From: JAWLBW01 sp041687475 | GTDB taxonomy: Bacteria > J088 > JAWLBW01 | Length of the DNA: 21,363 nucleotides | Reading direction: 5' to 3' | Assembly (NCBI GenBank): GCA_041687475.1 | Contig: JAWLBW010000040.1 | Coordinates: 1 to 21,363, forward strand | In this document: in pieces, positions 1 to 7,446 of the stretch | Layout: the number at the start of each line of letters is the position of its first letter | Position numbering within the stretch: position 1 is the stretch's first letter | Translations under genes and position numbers: made by a program | The notes under the pieces: model-generated | What the model saw: the letters and a program-made list of their open reading frames with translations, nothing else | The model's database searches: none | Told to the model about the DNA's origin: nothing

Positions 1-410
1 CGGTCTTCGATTGCACGGGTGTACGGGCCCCTCGGCGTGCCGAGGGGCTACCGACGGTTGCACGTCTCCGGTTATCCGTCACGATACCTTGCAACCTTGC
101 CTGCCGTTTCCGGATGCACGGGTGTACGGGCCCCTCGGCGTGCCGAGGGGCTACCGACGGTTGCACGTCTCCGGTTATCCGTCATGGGACCTTGCAACCT
201 CGCCTGCCGGTCTTCGATTGCACGGGTGTACGGGCCCCTCGGCGTGCCGAGGGGCTACCGACGGTTGCACGTCTCCGGTTATCCGTCATGGGACCTTGCA
301 ACCTCGCCTGCCGTTTCCGGATGCACGGCTGTACGGGCCCCTCGGCGTGCCGAGGGGCTACCGGGGATATCGGTTTGTCGGTTTGAAACCGGTTATCCGG
401 TCTGCACGCA
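1..410. repeat. Tandem array of four 103-104 bp hairpin repeats
   Basis: Four near-identical units follow one another with a period of 103-104 bases; the shared word gtacggg begins at 21, 124, 228 and 331. Each unit carries a perfect inverted repeat (arms GCCCCTCGGC and GCCGAGGGGC around GT) at 27-48, 130-151, 234-255 and 337-358. Units alternate between two leaders: tcttcgattgcacgg in units 1 and 3, tttccggatgcacgg in units 2 and 4. The higher-order period is therefore exactly 207 bases (ABAB). The array starts at the window edge and probably continues to the left. The last unit decays into unrelated sequence after about 360. There is no T-run after the hairpins, so they are not typical intrinsic terminators. 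The array lies downstream of the acyl-CoA synthetase gene. Long open frames across it on both strands are by-products of the repetition. Confidence 0.93.
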
Positions 411-438
411 CCGACGTCCGACGACCGACGTCCGACGC
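411..438. repeat. Two-copy 14 bp direct repeat
   Basis: CCGACGTCCGACGA at 411-424 is followed directly by CCGACGTCCGACGC at 425-438, and a partial third copy (ccgtccgacc) follows. It lies between the hairpin array and the end of the acyl-CoA synthetase gene. No function is apparent. Confidence 0.8.
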
Positions 439-463
439 CCCCCGTCCGACCGTGCTGCACGTG

Positions 464-2257
464 CTATTCGTACAGCTTTTCGTCGTACATGGCGTCGAGC
501 AGCTGGTGGTACTTCTGGGTCACGACCTTGCGCTTGACCTTGAGGGTCGGGGTGAGCTCGCCGGTTTCCTGCGTGAAGTCGTCGGGAACGATTTCGAACT
601 TCTTGATCGATTCGTAACTGGCCAGATCCTTGTTCTTTTCGGCAATGATCTCTTCAATCTTGCGGCGAACATCCGGATTCGTCGCCAGTTCGCGCGATTC
701 GTTGAAAGAAATGCCGTTGCTTTCGGCGAAGCGGGCCACCTCTTCGTAGTTCAGCGTAATCAGAGCCGTGCAGTATTTGCGGCGATCGCCGTACACCATG
801 GCCTGGCTGATGTAGGGGTGGGTCTTGAGGTGATTTTCGATGTTCTGCGGCGCGATGTTCTTGCCGCCGGCGGTGACGATGATGTCCTTCTTGCGATCGG
901 TGATGCGCAGAAAGTTGTCTGCGTCGAACTCGCCGATGTCGCCGGTGTGAAACCAGCCGTCCGGATCAATGGCCTCGCGGGTTTCGGTTTCCTTGCGGTA
1001 GTACCCTTTCATGATGCCGGGTGAGCGGCTGAGCACTTCGCCGTCGGGGGCAATCTTCTGTTCGACCCCGGGAATGGGCTGTCCGACCGTGCCGAACCGG
1101 TAGCTGTCGGGACGGTTGACGTTGGTGACCGCCGTGGTTTCGGTAAGGCCGTAACCTTCGAGAATGAGAATGTCGGCCGCGTGAAAGAATTCGGCGATTT
1201 CCTTGCTGAGCGGGGCGCCCCCACTGACAAAGAATTGCAGCCTGCCGCCGAAGCGGTCCTTCAGTTTGTTGAACACGAGGCGGCGGGCCACGGCATATTG
1301 GGCCTTCGTAACGGTGGGTACCGGTTCGCCTTTGTGGTTGTGGCGGCTGACTTCGCGCCCGACGGCAAGCGACCAGTCGAAAATCGATTTCTTCAGGCCG
1401 CCGGCCTCCTGCATGTCGCCCATGATTTTCGTATAGACTTTCTCATAGATGCGCGGCACGCTGCCCATGAAGGTGGGCTTGATTTCGGCAATGTTGTCGA
1501 GCAGCTTCTCGATGCTCTCGGCAAACGCCAGTCTGATGTTGCCCATGATGCAGACGTATTGAATGATACGGGCGAAGATGTGAGCAAGCGGGAGAAACAG
1601 CAGGGTTTCGTCGTCGGGCGTACGCTTGAGCAGCCCGTTGACGCTTTCGGCCACGAAAAGAAAGCCCTCCTGCGAAAGCATGGCGCCCTTGGGCGGCCCG
1701 GTCGTGCCCGAGGTGTAAACGATGGAGGCGATGTCCGACGCCTTGGTGTTCTCAAGTCGGCGCTCGAATTCGACGGCGTCGTGGCCGCGCCCCATATCCA
1801 TGAGATCGTCGAGCGTGATGACGATCGGGTTGTCGGGTCTGTGGCCCGAGACAAGCACGATCTTCCGCAGGTGGGGCAGGTTTTTCTGAACCTCGAGCAC
1901 CTTGAGCAGCTGTTTTTCATCTTCGACGAAGACGATCACCGCTTCCGAGTCCTGCAGAATGTACTCGACCTCGGGGGGCATGTTGCTCTGATAAATGGGC
2001 ACCGTGACCGCGCCCGAACAGATGACCGCGAGATCGGCGTAGACCCATTCGACCCGCGTATTGGAAAGAATGGCGCATTTGTCGCCGGGCTGAACGCCCA
2101 GGGCAATCAGGCCCTTGCCAAGGGTGCGCACGTTTTCTTCATACCGGCGCCAGGTTACGCCCTCCCAGCGGCCGCTGACTTTCCTGCGCAGGGCGACGGC
2201 GTCGCCGCCTCGTTGACACGCTTGAAAGAACAGATCGGGAATGCTCTGATAGGGCAT
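464..2257 (-). CDS. Long-chain fatty acyl-CoA synthetase (AMP-forming, FadD15-like)
   Basis: This enzyme activates fatty acids to acyl-CoA through an acyl-adenylate, feeding beta-oxidation or lipid synthesis. The 597-residue protein has the core motifs of the adenylate-forming superfamily: the P-loop-like YTSGTTGPPKG at about 181, LEGYGLTETT at about 366, GWFHTGD at about 434, ITDRKKDIIVTAGGKN at about 452 and a C-terminal lysine-rich LKVKR at about 573 where the catalytic Lys sits. It most resembles the long FadD15/bubblegum-type synthetases. The ATG at 2257 is chosen because GGAG lies five bases upstream and a consensus promoter at 2321-2349 would start transcription near 2314. The in-frame ATG at 2350 lies upstream of that promoter. 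The stop is TAG. The gene is divergent from the lipase-like/ArsA operon. The exact chain-length preference cannot be read from sequence. Confidence 0.93.
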   Translation of the reverse strand: MPYQSIPDLFFQACQRGGDAVALRRKVSGRWEGVTWRRYEENVRTLGKGLIALGVQPGDKCAILSNTRVEWVYADLAVICSGAVTVPIYQSNMPPEVEYILQDSEAVIVFVEDEKQLLKVLEVQKNLPHLRKIVLVSGHRPDNPIVITLDDLMDMGRGHDAVEFERRLENTKASDIASIVYTSGTTGPPKGAMLSQEGFLFVAESVNGLLKRTPDDETLLFLPLAHIFARIIQYVCIMGNIRLAFAESIEKLLDNIAEIKPTFMGSVPRIYEKVYTKIMGDMQEAGGLKKSIFDWSLAVGREVSRHNHKGEPVPTVTKAQYAVARRLVFNKLKDRFGGRLQFFVSGGAPLSKEIAEFFHAADILILEGYGLTETTAVTNVNRPDSYRFGTVGQPIPGVEQKIAPDGEVLSRSPGIMKGYYRKETETREAIDPDGWFHTGDIGEFDADNFLRITDRKKDIIVTAGGKNIAPQNIENHLKTHPYISQAMVYGDRRKYCTALITLNYEEVARFAESNGISFNESRELATNPDVRRKIEEIIAEKNKDLASYESIKKFEIVPDDFTQETGELTPTLKVKRKVVTQKYHQLLDAMYDEKLYE

Positions 2258-2320
2258 GCAGACTCCGCGGGGAACGAAGGGTAGAAAGGTAGAATTTGTT
2301 CCTGTATTGGATAGACAAGG

Positions 2321-2349
2321 ATTATAGACGATGGGGTCGGGTCTGTCCA
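2321..2349 (-). promoter_or_regulatory. Sigma70-type promoter of the acyl-CoA synthetase gene
   Basis: Read leftward, TGGACA (2349-2344, five of six matches to TTGACA) is followed after 17 bases by TATAAT (2326-2321, perfect). Transcription should begin near 2314, giving a leader of about 57 bases before the ATG at 2257. This is the best promoter match in the window. Confidence 0.75.
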
Positions 2350-2402
2350 CCGCCCGACGGGGCGTGCGGTCGACCTTGCGAGCCTGCTTTTGAGGCGGGC
2401 GC

Positions 2403-2436
2403 CCACTGGCCGGATGGGGTCGGCCGGTGGTATACT
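2403..2436 (+). promoter_or_regulatory. Extended -10 promoter with overlapping inverted repeat, for the lipase-like/ArsA operon
   Basis: TATACT at 2431-2436 is preceded by TGG, an extended -10 element; no good -35 is seen. An imperfect inverted repeat (CCACTGGCCG at 2403-2412 and CGGCCGGTGG at 2421-2430, nine of ten positions pairing, loop of 8) covers the space where a -35 and spacer would be and ends against the -10. This is a natural position for a repressor operator. Transcription would start near 2443, which excludes the in-frame ATG at 2427 as the start codon. Confidence 0.45.
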
Positions 2437-2465
2437 TGCACTTTTGGCCCGGTCAAGGAGGCGTC

Positions 2466-3335
2466 TTGGCATCGATACTGACTCTGTTTCTCCAGGCGTG
2501 GTTGCTCGCTGTTCTGGCAACGTATCTGTTGCGATATTACGAGTGGCGCAATCTGACGCCCGAGCAGCGGGGCGAGACCGACGAACGCCTGGCGCCCTGG
2601 TTCACGGCCACGGTGGCGGTGCTCTGGGAGTACCTGACTTCGCTGGCGGTGCTGGTGCTGGTTCCTTTCGGGTGGCTCGACAACGACCCCGAGCGGCGTT
2701 TCCAGGATGAAACCGAACGCCCGATTCTCTTCGTTCCCGGTCTGATTGAGACCCGCACCGCTTTCCTGGTGCTGCGTCGATTCTTCCGCCGGCGCGGGCA
2801 CGCGGCTCTCTTCACGCTGAACCTGGGGCCGGTCAACGGTTCGCTGGAAACGCTGAGCGAGCTGATTGCCGAACGGGTCGACGAAATTCGCGCCCAGACG
2901 GGCAAGTCGCAGGTCGATCTCATCTGCCACGGGGTCGGTGGGGTGGCCGCGCGTCTGTTCGTGCGTAACGGTGGCGCCGACAAGGTCGGCGTACTGCTTA
3001 CCATCGGTTCTCCGCACCGGGGCTCGCGGCTGGCCGTGCTGTTCAGCGGGCGGCTCGCCCGCGAACTCGGCCCCGGAAGCCGTGTGCTGCCCGAGTTGAA
3101 CGAGAGCCTTCCCGAAGGGCCGCGTTACGTCAACGTCTTCAGCTCTTTCGACAGTCTGATTCTACCGGCCACAAACGGCGAGCTGTCGGGCGCCGAAAAT
3201 CATCGCCTCGAGTACCTGGGCCACACGGCGCTTCTGTTCAGCTCCGAAGTGCAGACGGTCTGCGGTCGTGTCATCGACGGGCCGCCCACGGCGACCCAGC
3301 CCCGCGAATTTCACGCAGAATACCCCAATGAATAA
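2466..3335 (+). CDS. Membrane-anchored alpha/beta-hydrolase (lipase-like), catalytic Ser replaced by Gly
   Basis: The 289-residue protein has two N-terminal hydrophobic segments (about residues 3-24 and 48-70) and then a lipase-like alpha/beta-hydrolase domain: LFVPGL at about 88 (oxyanion strand), a nucleophile-elbow region at 154-159, the lipase-typical TIGSPHRGSRLA and PGSRVLPELN, an acid Asp at about 229 and a GHTAL His at about 253. The elbow reads CHGVGG where active relatives have GHSxGG, so the nucleophile position is Gly156 (codon ggg). The rest of the fold is well kept, which suggests a lost or changed activity rather than gene decay. The start is taken as TTG 2466, four bases after a full AAGGAGG; an ATG at 2427 lies upstream of the likely -10. 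The 3' end overlaps the next gene by eight bases (ATGAATAA), so the two are probably translationally coupled. The substrate or partner is unknown. Confidence 0.8.
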   Translation: MASILTLFLQAWLLAVLATYLLRYYEWRNLTPEQRGETDERLAPWFTATVAVLWEYLTSLAVLVLVPFGWLDNDPERRFQDETERPILFVPGLIETRTAFLVLRRFFRRRGHAALFTLNLGPVNGSLETLSELIAERVDEIRAQTGKSQVDLICHGVGGVAARLFVRNGGADKVGVLLTIGSPHRGSRLAVLFSGRLARELGPGSRVLPELNESLPEGPRYVNVFSSFDSLILPATNGELSGAENHRLEYLGHTALLFSSEVQTVCGRVIDGPPTATQPREFHAEYPNE

Positions 3336-4281
3336 CCCATCTCTGCTTTCCAAACGGCTTGTCTTTTTCACGGGCAAGGGCGGCGTCGGAAAGAGCACGC
3401 TTTCGGCGGCGCTCGGCATGCTGCACGCCCGGCGCGGCGAGCGCGTGCTGCTGGTCGAAATGAACGCCCGTTCACGCATGGCGCCGTTGTTCGGCGTACC
3501 CGAAGTGGGCTACGAGCCGGTGCGTCTCGACGACAACCTCTACGCGTTGAACATCACGCCGCGCGAGGCGCTCGAAGAGTACATGCGCATCGTGTTCAAG
3601 TTCAAGCTCATTTACGACCGGGTCATCAACAACAGCCTCTTCAAGGTCTTCACCAAGGCCTTGCCGGGCATGGACGATCTGGTGACCATCGGCAAAATCT
3701 GGTACCTCGATCAGGATCGGCAGCGCAACGGCCGCCCCACGTGGGATCGCATCATCATCGACGCCCCGGCCACGGGTCACGGCATCACGTTCCTGCGTTT
3801 TCCCCAGGTGGCCATCGACACCGTTCGCGTCGGCCCCATTGCCAAGAGCGCCGAAGACATTCGCGACATGCTGCTTGACGAGAGCAAAACCTCGGTAAAC
3901 CTGGTCACACTGCCCGAAGAGCTGCCCGTCAACGAAACCATTGACCTGTATCGCAGCCTCGACGAAGTGGTCGGGGTGCCGTTCGGGCACATTTTCGTGA
4001 ACGCGGTATATCCGCACCTGTTCGAGGGCGAGGCCGCCGGGTTCATTCGCAGCGCCGACCACGAGGCCATCGCCGGGGCCGCCGGCGAATATGCCGAAGG
4101 CATCATGCAGGCCGCCGAAACGGAACTGCGTCGCGAAGAGCTCAACCGACACCATATCGAGCGCTTGCGCAAGGCCGTACCGGCCGATCTGGTCGAGCTG
4201 CCCCTTGTTTTTTCTGATCGCTTCGACCGCGACGCGATTCAGGTGCTTTCCTCCTCTCTTGAAGAACGTATCGGCGCATGA
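3328..4281 (+). CDS. ArsA/Get3-family ATPase, first paralogue (with signature lysine)
   Basis: A 317-residue P-loop ATPase of the ArsA/Get3/MinD class. It has the deviant Walker A TGKGGVGKST (signature Lys17, Walker Lys22), a switch-I-like VEMNARSRM near 43, and IIIDAPATGH near 142 with the Walker B/switch Asp145. Family members are dimeric ATPases that move arsenite, tail-anchored membrane proteins or unknown clients. No arsenic efflux pump (ArsB) or ArsR regulator is nearby, so arsenic resistance is unlikely. Bacterial pairs of Get3-like ATPases exist, for example BagA/BagB in mycobacteria, and this pair may be analogous. The start ATG overlaps the upstream stop, and the end overlaps the next ATPase gene by four bases (ATGA). 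This indicates an operon producing both subunits together. No Shine-Dalgarno is obvious, consistent with coupling. Confidence 0.88.
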   Translation: MNNPSLLSKRLVFFTGKGGVGKSTLSAALGMLHARRGERVLLVEMNARSRMAPLFGVPEVGYEPVRLDDNLYALNITPREALEEYMRIVFKFKLIYDRVINNSLFKVFTKALPGMDDLVTIGKIWYLDQDRQRNGRPTWDRIIIDAPATGHGITFLRFPQVAIDTVRVGPIAKSAEDIRDMLLDESKTSVNLVTLPEELPVNETIDLYRSLDEVVGVPFGHIFVNAVYPHLFEGEAAGFIRSADHEAIAGAAGEYAEGIMQAAETELRREELNRHHIERLRKAVPADLVELPLVFSDRFDRDAIQVLSSSLEERIGA

Positions 4282-5432
4282 CCGCGAACACCTTCGATCT
4301 CAACGGCATCATCGACCGTCAGGAAGTCATCATCTGCAGTGGTTCGGGCGGCGTGGGCAAGACCACGACCAGCGCCACCATCGCCATTCGCGCGGCCCTG
4401 CGGGGAAAAAAGGTGCTCGTCTGCACCATCGACCCTGCCAAACGACTGGCCAACTCGCTCGGCATCGAGGAAATGAGCGGCGTCGAAAAGGAAGTCGACA
4501 AGGAGCGCTTCGAGGCCGCCGGCGTCGAAATGAAGGGCACGCTTACCGCCCTCATGCTCGACATGAAGCGCAGCTTCGACGAGCTGGTCGAGCGAACCGC
4601 GCCCGACGAGGCGACGCGGCAGAAGATCTTCAACAACACGATTTACAAGAACGTGTCGACGGCGCTCGGCGGCAGCCAGGAATACATTGCCATGCAGAAG
4701 CTGGCCGACCTGCACGCCTCGGGTCGTTACGATCTCATCGTGCTCGACACGCCGCCGACCCGGCACGCGCTCGATTTTCTCGAAGCCCCTTCGAAGATCG
4801 GCGAATTCTTTACCGCGCGCATCGTCGACTGGTTCTTCAAACCGGGTTCGCGCTCGGGCAGCCTGGGCTATCGTATGTTCCAGCGCGGCGGCAGTGCTTT
4901 TCTCGACATACTCAAGCGGCTTACGGGCGCGCAACTGCTCGACGACATAGCCGACTTCTTCGCCAACTTCGACGCGCTGGTGCCCGAATTCAACCGGCAG
5001 GGCAAGGCGCTGAAGGAACTGCTGGCTTCTTCGAAAGTGACCTTTCTCATCGTTACGGCCGCCGACGAGCTGGCCAGCGAAGAAAGCGTGCACTTTCTCG
5101 ACATGCTCGAGCGCATGAACATGCCGTTCGGGGGCTTCATCGTGAACCGCGTGCACCGCGCCTACGGCGTCGAGCTGTCCGAAAAGCAGCCGGTCATCGA
5201 AAAGCTTCGCAAGGCCAAGGCGCCCGAAGACCTGCCCGGGGGCAAGGCGACCTGGCAGGCTCTACTCGACAATTTCGCCCAGTTTCTTGCCTTGGCCCGT
5301 GCCGATCACGCCACCGTCGACCGCCTTTCGGCGAGGGCCGGCGGCAAGGTGGCGGCCGTACCGTTTTTCGACAAGGATGTCTACGACATTCCCGATCTGC
5401 TGGCCATCAACGAACATCTGGGTACCCTCTGA
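4278..5432 (+). CDS. ArsA/Get3-family ATPase, second paralogue (signature lysine replaced by Ser)
   Basis: A 384-residue ATPase, longer than its neighbour. The P-loop SGSGGVGKTT (about 21-30) keeps Walker Lys28 but has Ser23 in place of the signature lysine that in ArsA and Get3 contacts the nucleotide of the partner subunit. TIDPAKRLANSLG near 50 and VLDTPPTRHALDFLEAP near 155 are typical of the ArsA family (Asp157 in switch II). Middle helices such as RIVDWFFKPG and the region around MLERMNMPFGGFIVNR (about 275) are conserved ArsA-type blocks. The start overlaps the previous gene by four bases. I infer that the two products form a heterodimer with unequal ATP sites. The client is unknown; the adjacent membrane-anchored lipase-like protein is a candidate partner. 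Confidence 0.88.
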   Translation: MTANTFDLNGIIDRQEVIICSGSGGVGKTTTSATIAIRAALRGKKVLVCTIDPAKRLANSLGIEEMSGVEKEVDKERFEAAGVEMKGTLTALMLDMKRSFDELVERTAPDEATRQKIFNNTIYKNVSTALGGSQEYIAMQKLADLHASGRYDLIVLDTPPTRHALDFLEAPSKIGEFFTARIVDWFFKPGSRSGSLGYRMFQRGGSAFLDILKRLTGAQLLDDIADFFANFDALVPEFNRQGKALKELLASSKVTFLIVTAADELASEESVHFLDMLERMNMPFGGFIVNRVHRAYGVELSEKQPVIEKLRKAKAPEDLPGGKATWQALLDNFAQFLALARADHATVDRLSARAGGKVAAVPFFDKDVYDIPDLLAINEHLGTL

Positions 5433-5450
5433 GCCGGGTGAGCGAACCGT

Positions 5451-5479
5451 TTGACGTGCGCCCGGCAGGCGACTAGAAT
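5451..5479 (+). promoter_or_regulatory. Sigma70-type promoter of the IPT lipoprotein/YjbQ/ApaG operon
   Basis: TTGACG (5451-5456) is followed by a 17-base spacer and TAGAAT (5474-5479), five of six matches in each box. Predicted initiation is near 5486, about 26 bases before the ATG at 5512. It lies in the 79-base gap after the second ATPase gene, so the downstream trio probably has its own promoter. Confidence 0.65.
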
Positions 5480-5511
5480 GTGACAAGCCGATTTCGATGG
5501 AAGGTGGGGCT

Positions 5512-7053
5512 ATGAACCGGGTTGTTTCGATGTGGAAAGTCTGCGGTATGCTGCTGGTGGGGCTGTGGTTCGGGGCGTGCGCCCAGTCACCGCAGATCGA
5601 CTCCATTTCGCCTGAGTCGGGGCCGCCGGGTACGGTGGTGACCATCGAAGGTAATCTGTTCGGCGACGAACAGGGCAGCAGCCTGGTGAGCTTCGGTGGG
5701 GTTACCGTACCGACCACCGGTATTCTCGCGTGGAGCCAGACCCAGGTGCAGGCGCGCGTGCCGGCCAACGCCAGAACGGGGCCCCTGCAGATCGTGCGCG
5801 ACGGGTTGTGGTTCTCGAACGACGACCATATCTTTACCGTGAGCGGCGACGGACCCGACGACTTGTCGGGCGCCTTCGGCCTTGCCGTTGCCAACCGCAC
5901 GACGCCGGGCATCGAAGTCTTTCGGCAGAATGCCGGCGAGAGCCTGAAGCGCCTCGGCGAAATCGACCTGAGCGTGCCCGGGCACGACATCGAGGTGCGC
6001 AACCTGGCCGTTACCTGGGCGCACGGCAAGGTCTATGCCACCGTAAGCCGCACGCCGGCCGCCGGGGGCGAAACGCTGACTGAGTTGGTCATGTTCGCCG
6101 CCTCGTCCGAGGGCTTCACGGCGCCTACCATCGTGCAGGCCGGCGTCGAGCCCACCGGACTCAAGATGACGCCCGACGGCGAGTTCCTGGTTATCGCGAG
6201 CACGGTTTCGAGCACGTTGACCGTGTTGTCGACGGCAAACGATCTGGTCGAGCAGGACATCTTCATCGACCTTGCGGCCTGGTCGTACGGATTCGAGCCC
6301 CTGAGCGTCGAAATTCTGCCCAGCCCCGATGTCGCCCGTTACGGCGATTTCCTGTTGAGCGTCATCGGTAACAATTTCTACACCATGACCGACGCGTCGC
6401 GCGGCGAGGTGTTGACCTTCGCGCCCGCGGCTACCGACGATACCGAAGTGTTCGTTTCGAGCGCACTGATCGAGAACGTGCTGCTCAACGGCAGTGTGGC
6501 CGTATACCCGGGCTGGCCCCGCCTGTGGCTGCTCGGCGAGTCCGACGGCGTGCCGGGGGTGGCCTATGTCGATGCCGCCAGCGGCGAACTGATCGATTAT
6601 GCGGCGTTCAGCGACGACGACACCGGTATTCCGGCCGAGGTAACCGCACCGGTTACCAGTGCGACGTCGGTGGCCGTCGAATTCGCCGACTATGCCGATT
6701 GGAGCCGCAACGGCCTGCTCGTGACCCTGCCCGACGCGGGCGTGCTTCGTTTCGCCCAGGCTCTTCCGGCCGTTGACCCGTACACCGAGGTCGTGCGCTT
6801 CAACGGCGCGCCCACCGCCGCCGTCGAGCGATCGATACCGGCATCGCTGCTTTCGGTAGGCGACCGGCCCACGCAGTTGGCCACCCTGAGAAACCGCGAA
6901 GGTATCGATCTGGGGGTTCTCGTAAACCACAGCGCCGGCGCGGGCGTATCGCTCATTCAGGAAGAAACGGTGAGCCCGTTTGTCGATACGGTTACCGGTC
7001 CTACCCGCATGGGAGCCACGCTCGTCGGTGGGGCGGCCCTGGGGGCGCCCTGA
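5512..7053 (+). CDS. IPT/TIG-domain putative lipoprotein with propeller-like body
   Basis: A 513-residue exported protein. The N-terminus is MNRVVSMWK followed by a hydrophobic stretch and a lipobox-like WFGAC, with the acylated Cys at about 23; Phe at -3 is less usual than Leu. Next comes one IPT/TIG immunoglobulin-like domain (about 28-120), recognised by ISPESGPPGTVVTIEG, a loop with VSFGGV, and IVRDG near its end. The remaining 390 residues contain repeated beta-strand patterns such as GLKMTPDGEFLVIAS and VYPGWPRLWLLGESDG, suggesting a beta-propeller-like fold, but I cannot assign a family or enzyme activity. ATG 5512 is chosen over ATG 5497 because AAGGTGG precedes it at normal spacing and the signal peptide then has a standard length. 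The stop overlaps the next start (TGATG). A surface or periplasmic binding role is plausible but unproven. Confidence 0.78.
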   Translation: MNRVVSMWKVCGMLLVGLWFGACAQSPQIDSISPESGPPGTVVTIEGNLFGDEQGSSLVSFGGVTVPTTGILAWSQTQVQARVPANARTGPLQIVRDGLWFSNDDHIFTVSGDGPDDLSGAFGLAVANRTTPGIEVFRQNAGESLKRLGEIDLSVPGHDIEVRNLAVTWAHGKVYATVSRTPAAGGETLTELVMFAASSEGFTAPTIVQAGVEPTGLKMTPDGEFLVIASTVSSTLTVLSTANDLVEQDIFIDLAAWSYGFEPLSVEILPSPDVARYGDFLLSVIGNNFYTMTDASRGEVLTFAPAATDDTEVFVSSALIENVLLNGSVAVYPGWPRLWLLGESDGVPGVAYVDAASGELIDYAAFSDDDTGIPAEVTAPVTSATSVAVEFADYADWSRNGLLVTLPDAGVLRFAQALPAVDPYTEVVRFNGAPTAAVERSIPASLLSVGDRPTQLATLRNREGIDLGVLVNHSAGAGVSLIQEETVSPFVDTVTGPTRMGATLVGGAALGAP

Positions 7054-7445
7054 TGCAGGAGTCGGCGGTTCTCGAGGTTCAGACCCCGCAGCGCATGTGC
7101 TGGGTCGACGTTTCGAGTCGGGTCGCCGACCTTGTGCCCGCCGACGCACGCGCCGTCATCGTGTATTCGCCGCACACGACGGCGGCGGTAACCATCAACG
7201 AAAACGCCGACCCCGACGTGCAGCACGACTTCTTTCGCAAGCTTGGCGAGAGCTTTCCGAAAGACGAGTCGTACTACCGGCACGACGAAGGCAACAGCGA
7301 CGCCCACATTCTTACCTCGCTGGTGGGGCCGTCGGTTCTGATTCCCGTCGTCGACGGGCGCATGGCCCTGGGAACGTGGCAGGGCATCTATCTCTGCGAG
7401 TTCGACGGCCCACGCCGCCGCCGGCTTATTCTTCGCTTCCTCTGA
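7053..7445 (+). CDS. YjbQ/UPF0047 family protein
   Basis: A 130-residue protein matching the YjbQ (UPF0047) family over its whole length. The family blocks are SPHTTAAVTINEN (about 39-51, with the conserved His and Thr), a central EGNSDAHI, then SLVGPSVLIPV and GTWQGIYLCEFDGPR near the C-terminus. Family members are small trimeric proteins with clustered conserved His/Asp/Glu residues. E. coli YjbQ has been linked to weak thiamin phosphate synthase activity, but the true role is unsettled. The start codon overlaps the preceding stop by one base (TGATG), and the next gene follows after one base. Co-translation with the IPT lipoprotein and ApaG is therefore likely. The combination makes no obvious pathway. 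Confidence 0.92.
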   Translation: MQESAVLEVQTPQRMCWVDVSSRVADLVPADARAVIVYSPHTTAAVTINENADPDVQHDFFRKLGESFPKDESYYRHDEGNSDAHILTSLVGPSVLIPVVDGRMALGTWQGIYLCEFDGPRRRRLILRFL

Positions 7446-7446
7446 C

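Noticed and set aside
1..410. CRISPR array
   Set aside because: The period is 103-104 bases and the whole unit is repeated; there are no unique spacers between short repeats.
11..1024. 337-codon rightward open frame
   Set aside because: It runs through the tandem repeats and then antisense to the acyl-CoA synthetase; the protein is repetitive and matches nothing recognisable.
1181..2284. 367-codon rightward frame
   Set aside because: Antisense to the conserved adenylate-forming domain; its length is an effect of high GC.
2258..2350. Upstream ATG start for the acyl-CoA synthetase
   Set aside because: The consensus promoter (2321-2349) would initiate downstream of that ATG, and the extension has no family similarity.
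3328..5432. Arsenic resistance operon
   Set aside because: No ArsB, Acr3, ArsC, ArsD or ArsR is present and the signature Cys ligands of true arsenite pumps are not evident.
4091..5476. 461-codon rightward frame
   Set aside because: Overlaps both ArsA-type genes in another frame, very Arg-rich, no family features.
5587..7149. 520-codon leftward frame
   Set aside because: Antisense to the IPT lipoprotein, Arg/Gly/Ala-rich, no start signal; the sense frame has a promoter, Shine-Dalgarno and lipobox.
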